From contig CAMLYR010000068.1 in NCBI GenBank assembly GCA_946491915.1, positions 1 to 7,760 on the forward strand: 7,760 nucleotides of DNA, given 5' to 3'. Each line of letters opens with the position of its first letter. Position 1 is the first letter of the stretch. The notes under the pieces are model-generated. The model ran no database searches and was not told where the DNA came from. It saw only the letters and a program-made list of their open reading frames with translations. This document shows positions 6,748-7,760 of this stretch, in pieces. The DNA comes from an uncultured Clostridium sp. (GTDB lineage: Bacteria; Bacillota_A; Clostridia; TANB77; CAG-508). Position numbers and translations under genes: made by a program.

Positions 6748-6790
6748 TTCAATACAAATCTATAATTGCAACCTTTGATTATACAAATAC
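6741..6790 (+). repeat. Pair of imperfect 20-base direct repeats, 30-base period
   Basis: ACCTTTGTTCAATACAAATC (6741-6760) and ACCTTTGATTATACAAATAC (6771-6790) agree at most positions and are offset by 30 bases, close to three helical turns. On the minus strand the pair also yields TTTG (6787-6784), 21 bases and TAGATTTG (6762-6755), a possible distal promoter for the left operon. The site may be a double binding site or overlapping opposed promoters. Confidence 0.4.
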
Positions 6791-6793
6791 AAG

Positions 6794-6834
6794 TTTTGTT
6801 TTTATAAACGCAACTTGCATTTATAAAAACAAAA
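6794..6834. repeat. 41-bp near-perfect palindrome
   Basis: A 15-base arm (6794-6808, TTTTGTTTTTATAAA) is repeated exactly as its reverse complement at 6820-6834. Between them GCAA and TTGC (6810-6813 and 6815-6818) are also complementary, with only the pair 6809/6819 mismatched around the centre at 6814. It lies about 155 bases before the HU-like gene. It may be a protein-binding operator, a cruciform site, or a terminator between the two divergent genes; the A/T arms give no terminator-like GC core. Confidence 0.6.
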
Positions 6835-6873
6835 GCTTCATTTTAAGTTTGGAATAAACCCAAAAGAACTTTT

Positions 6874-6967
6874 CTATTAGAAGAAAAGAAGTTTACTTCC
6901 CATAGAAAGGAACTTATCTATTAGAAGAAAAGAAGTTTACTTCCCATAGAAAGGAACTTATCTATTA
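6874..6967 (+). repeat. 44-bp tandem repeat, two full copies plus partial ends
   Basis: Two identical 44-base units (6874-6917 and 6918-6961) are followed by the first six bases of a third (CTATTA, 6962-6967). A degenerate trace (AAGAACTTTT) precedes the first. Each unit carries the inverted repeat GAAGTTTACTTC (6888-6899 and 6932-6943). A related copy, GAAGTAAACTTG, occurs at 6708-6719 in reverse sense. The array ends 21 bases before the HU-like start codon, so it lies in its leader or operator region. Confidence 0.85.
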
Positions 6968-6988
6968 ATACTTTAAGACTAAAATAGT

Positions 6989-7630
6989 ATGGCACGATAC
7001 ATCATGGAAGAAATGCCCGACATGCAGAAGACGGGCAAAAGAGTGACTTATCCAAAGTTTGCACAGATAGACAACGCAGATATAAAAGAGTTAGCGAAGC
7101 GAGTTGGAGATGTCAGCGGATTCAGCGCAGGAGATATAGAGGGCGTACTGCTCCAGACAGCTATAGAAATGGCACATCTGATGGCAGAAGGACGCTCGGT
7201 AAAAATAGACGGAATAGGAACATTCACTCCGGCACTTACCCTAGGCCGAGATAAAGAACGGGAAAAAGCGGGAGAAGGTGGGAAACATCGAAATGCACAG
7301 AGCATCTTTATAGGCGGCGTGAATTTTCGGGTAGACAGAACAATGCTGAGAAATATCAGCGAAAGATGTCATTTGGAAAGATCCTCTTGGAAACCACAAC
7401 GCTCCTCACAAAAGTTCACACCCGAACAACGACTTGCATTAGCGGTGAAGTACCTTGATGAGCATCCTTTCCTAACTGTATGGGAATACCGGAAATTAAC
7501 CGGATTACTACAAACCGCTGCCGCCAATGAACTGAAGCAATGGGCCAGTTTTCCGGACTCAGGTATCGATATCGCCGGAAGAGGTTCGCACAGAATCTAT
7601 ATAAAGAAGCAAGTAATTACCGAAAAATAA
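6989..7630 (+). CDS. HU-family DNA-binding protein with C-terminal winged-helix-like extension
   Basis: The 213-residue protein has an HU/IHF-like fold in residues about 1-125. This covers the helical start (ADIKELAKRVGDVSGFSAGDIEGVL in outline, 30-54), the strand-turn VKIDGIGTFTP (71-81) typical of the Bacteroidota HU-like family, and the DNA-clasping arm region rich in Lys/Arg (87-101) leading to INFRVDR-like 110-117. A basic, Ser-rich linker (126-142) joins a second domain at 143-207 (FTPEQRLALAVKYLDEHPFLTVWEYRKLTG in outline, then HRIYIKK), which looks like a winged helix. Ordinary HU is about 90 residues, so this is the long variety. The likely role is architectural DNA binding, with the extension adding specificity; that is inference. 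The ATG at 6989 follows an A-rich region with no strong ribosome binding site. GC content is clearly higher than in the left operon. The repeats upstream may be autoregulatory sites. Confidence 0.85.
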   Translation: MARYIMEEMPDMQKTGKRVTYPKFAQIDNADIKELAKRVGDVSGFSAGDIEGVLLQTAIEMAHLMAEGRSVKIDGIGTFTPALTLGRDKEREKAGEGGKHRNAQSIFIGGVNFRVDRTMLRNISERCHLERSSWKPQRSSQKFTPEQRLALAVKYLDEHPFLTVWEYRKLTGLLQTAAANELKQWASFPDSGIDIAGRGSHRIYIKKQVITEK

Positions 7631-7636
7631 TTGAAT

Positions 7637-7672
7637 ACGATGAGAGATACTCACTAAAACGATGAGAGATAC
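7637..7672 (+). repeat. Two copies of a 14-base direct repeat after the HU-like gene
   Basis: ACGATGAGAGATAC occurs at 7637-7650 and again at 7659-7672, a period of 22 bases, starting six bases after the stop codon. Flanking bases agree partly (AATACG and AAAACG). The function is unknown. Confidence 0.7.
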
Positions 7673-7715
7673 ACGCTTCAAAGCATATTTTGCCCAAAAA
7701 ACAATGTAAGCGTCT

Positions 7716-7738
7716 CGGCGATGCCGTCTTTTCTTTAA
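7716..7738 (+). terminator. Probable intrinsic terminator of the HU-like gene
   Basis: CGGC (7716-7719) and GCCG (7723-7726) form a short stem with a GAT loop, followed by TCTTTTCTTT. The stem is only 4 bp but GC-only and sits in AT-rich DNA. On the minus strand the hairpin is followed at a distance by a run of six Ts, so it may also serve a convergent gene to the right. Confidence 0.5.
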
Positions 7739-7760
7739 TTCTACTTCTTCATATCTTTGC

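Noticed and set aside
6874..6967. CRISPR-like array
   Set aside because: The repeats are contiguous 44-base copies without unique spacers, so this is a tandem repeat.
7048..7305. Minus-strand open frame of 85 codons
   Set aside because: It is antisense to the conserved HU-like domain and is rich in Pro/Ser in the way antisense frames often are.
7741..7760. Possible last codons (KDMKK, stop) of a convergent minus-strand gene
   Set aside because: Only five or six codons are visible, too few to support a gene, although the hairpin at 7716-7726 would suit convergent ends.

Overview
The window looks like a piece of a Bacteroidales chromosome (Bacteroides, Phocaeicola or a close relative). The evidence is: AT-rich genes with A-rich rather than Shine-Dalgarno-rich start regions; promoter-like TTTG / TAnnTTTG pairs as used by the Bacteroidota sigma factor; two lipoproteins built from domains typical of gut Bacteroidales (DUF4988-like, BACON, BspA-type leucine-rich repeats); and a Bacteroidales-style HU-family protein with an extra C-terminal domain. 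I cannot name the species.

Layout. Positions 1-53 carry what looks like one terminal inverted repeat of an IS256-family insertion sequence whose body lies outside the window. From 66 to 6289 six genes all read on the minus strand. In transcription order they are: a 112-residue protein (5951-6289), a 154-residue protein (5464-5928), a 216-residue protein (4731-5381), a 369-residue protein (3618-4727), a 729-residue lipoprotein with four BACON-like domains and a BspA-type leucine-rich repeat region (1414-3603), and a 394-residue lipoprotein with a DUF4988-like N-terminus and a FISUMP-like C-terminus (66-1250). Gaps are 22, 82, 3, 14 and 163 bases, so the first five genes are very probably one transcript and the sixth may be.

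About 700 bases (6290-6988) separate this cluster from a plus-strand HU-like gene (6989-7630). The left part appears to be a long 5' leader (about 6290-6560) for the minus-strand operon. It can fold into a 101-nt element with two-part outer stems plus an inner 8-bp hairpin, with several smaller hairpins around it. A good Bacteroidota-type promoter (6567-6598) sits just upstream of it, and a 15-bp palindrome lies beyond that. The right part holds paired 20-bp repeats, a 41-bp near-perfect palindrome and a 44-bp tandem repeat, all upstream of the HU-like gene. After that gene come two copies of a 14-base repeat and a likely terminator.

How it may work together (inference): two surface lipoproteins, one with an adhesin-like or ligand-binding architecture, are co-transcribed behind four unrecognised proteins that lack export signals. 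This could be a surface-exposed module with cytosolic partners, controlled through a structured leader. None of the four small proteins can be assigned a function from sequence alone, so this operon is the best candidate here for an undescribed system. The HU-like gene is visibly richer in GC than the operon and may belong to a different, older chromosomal context.
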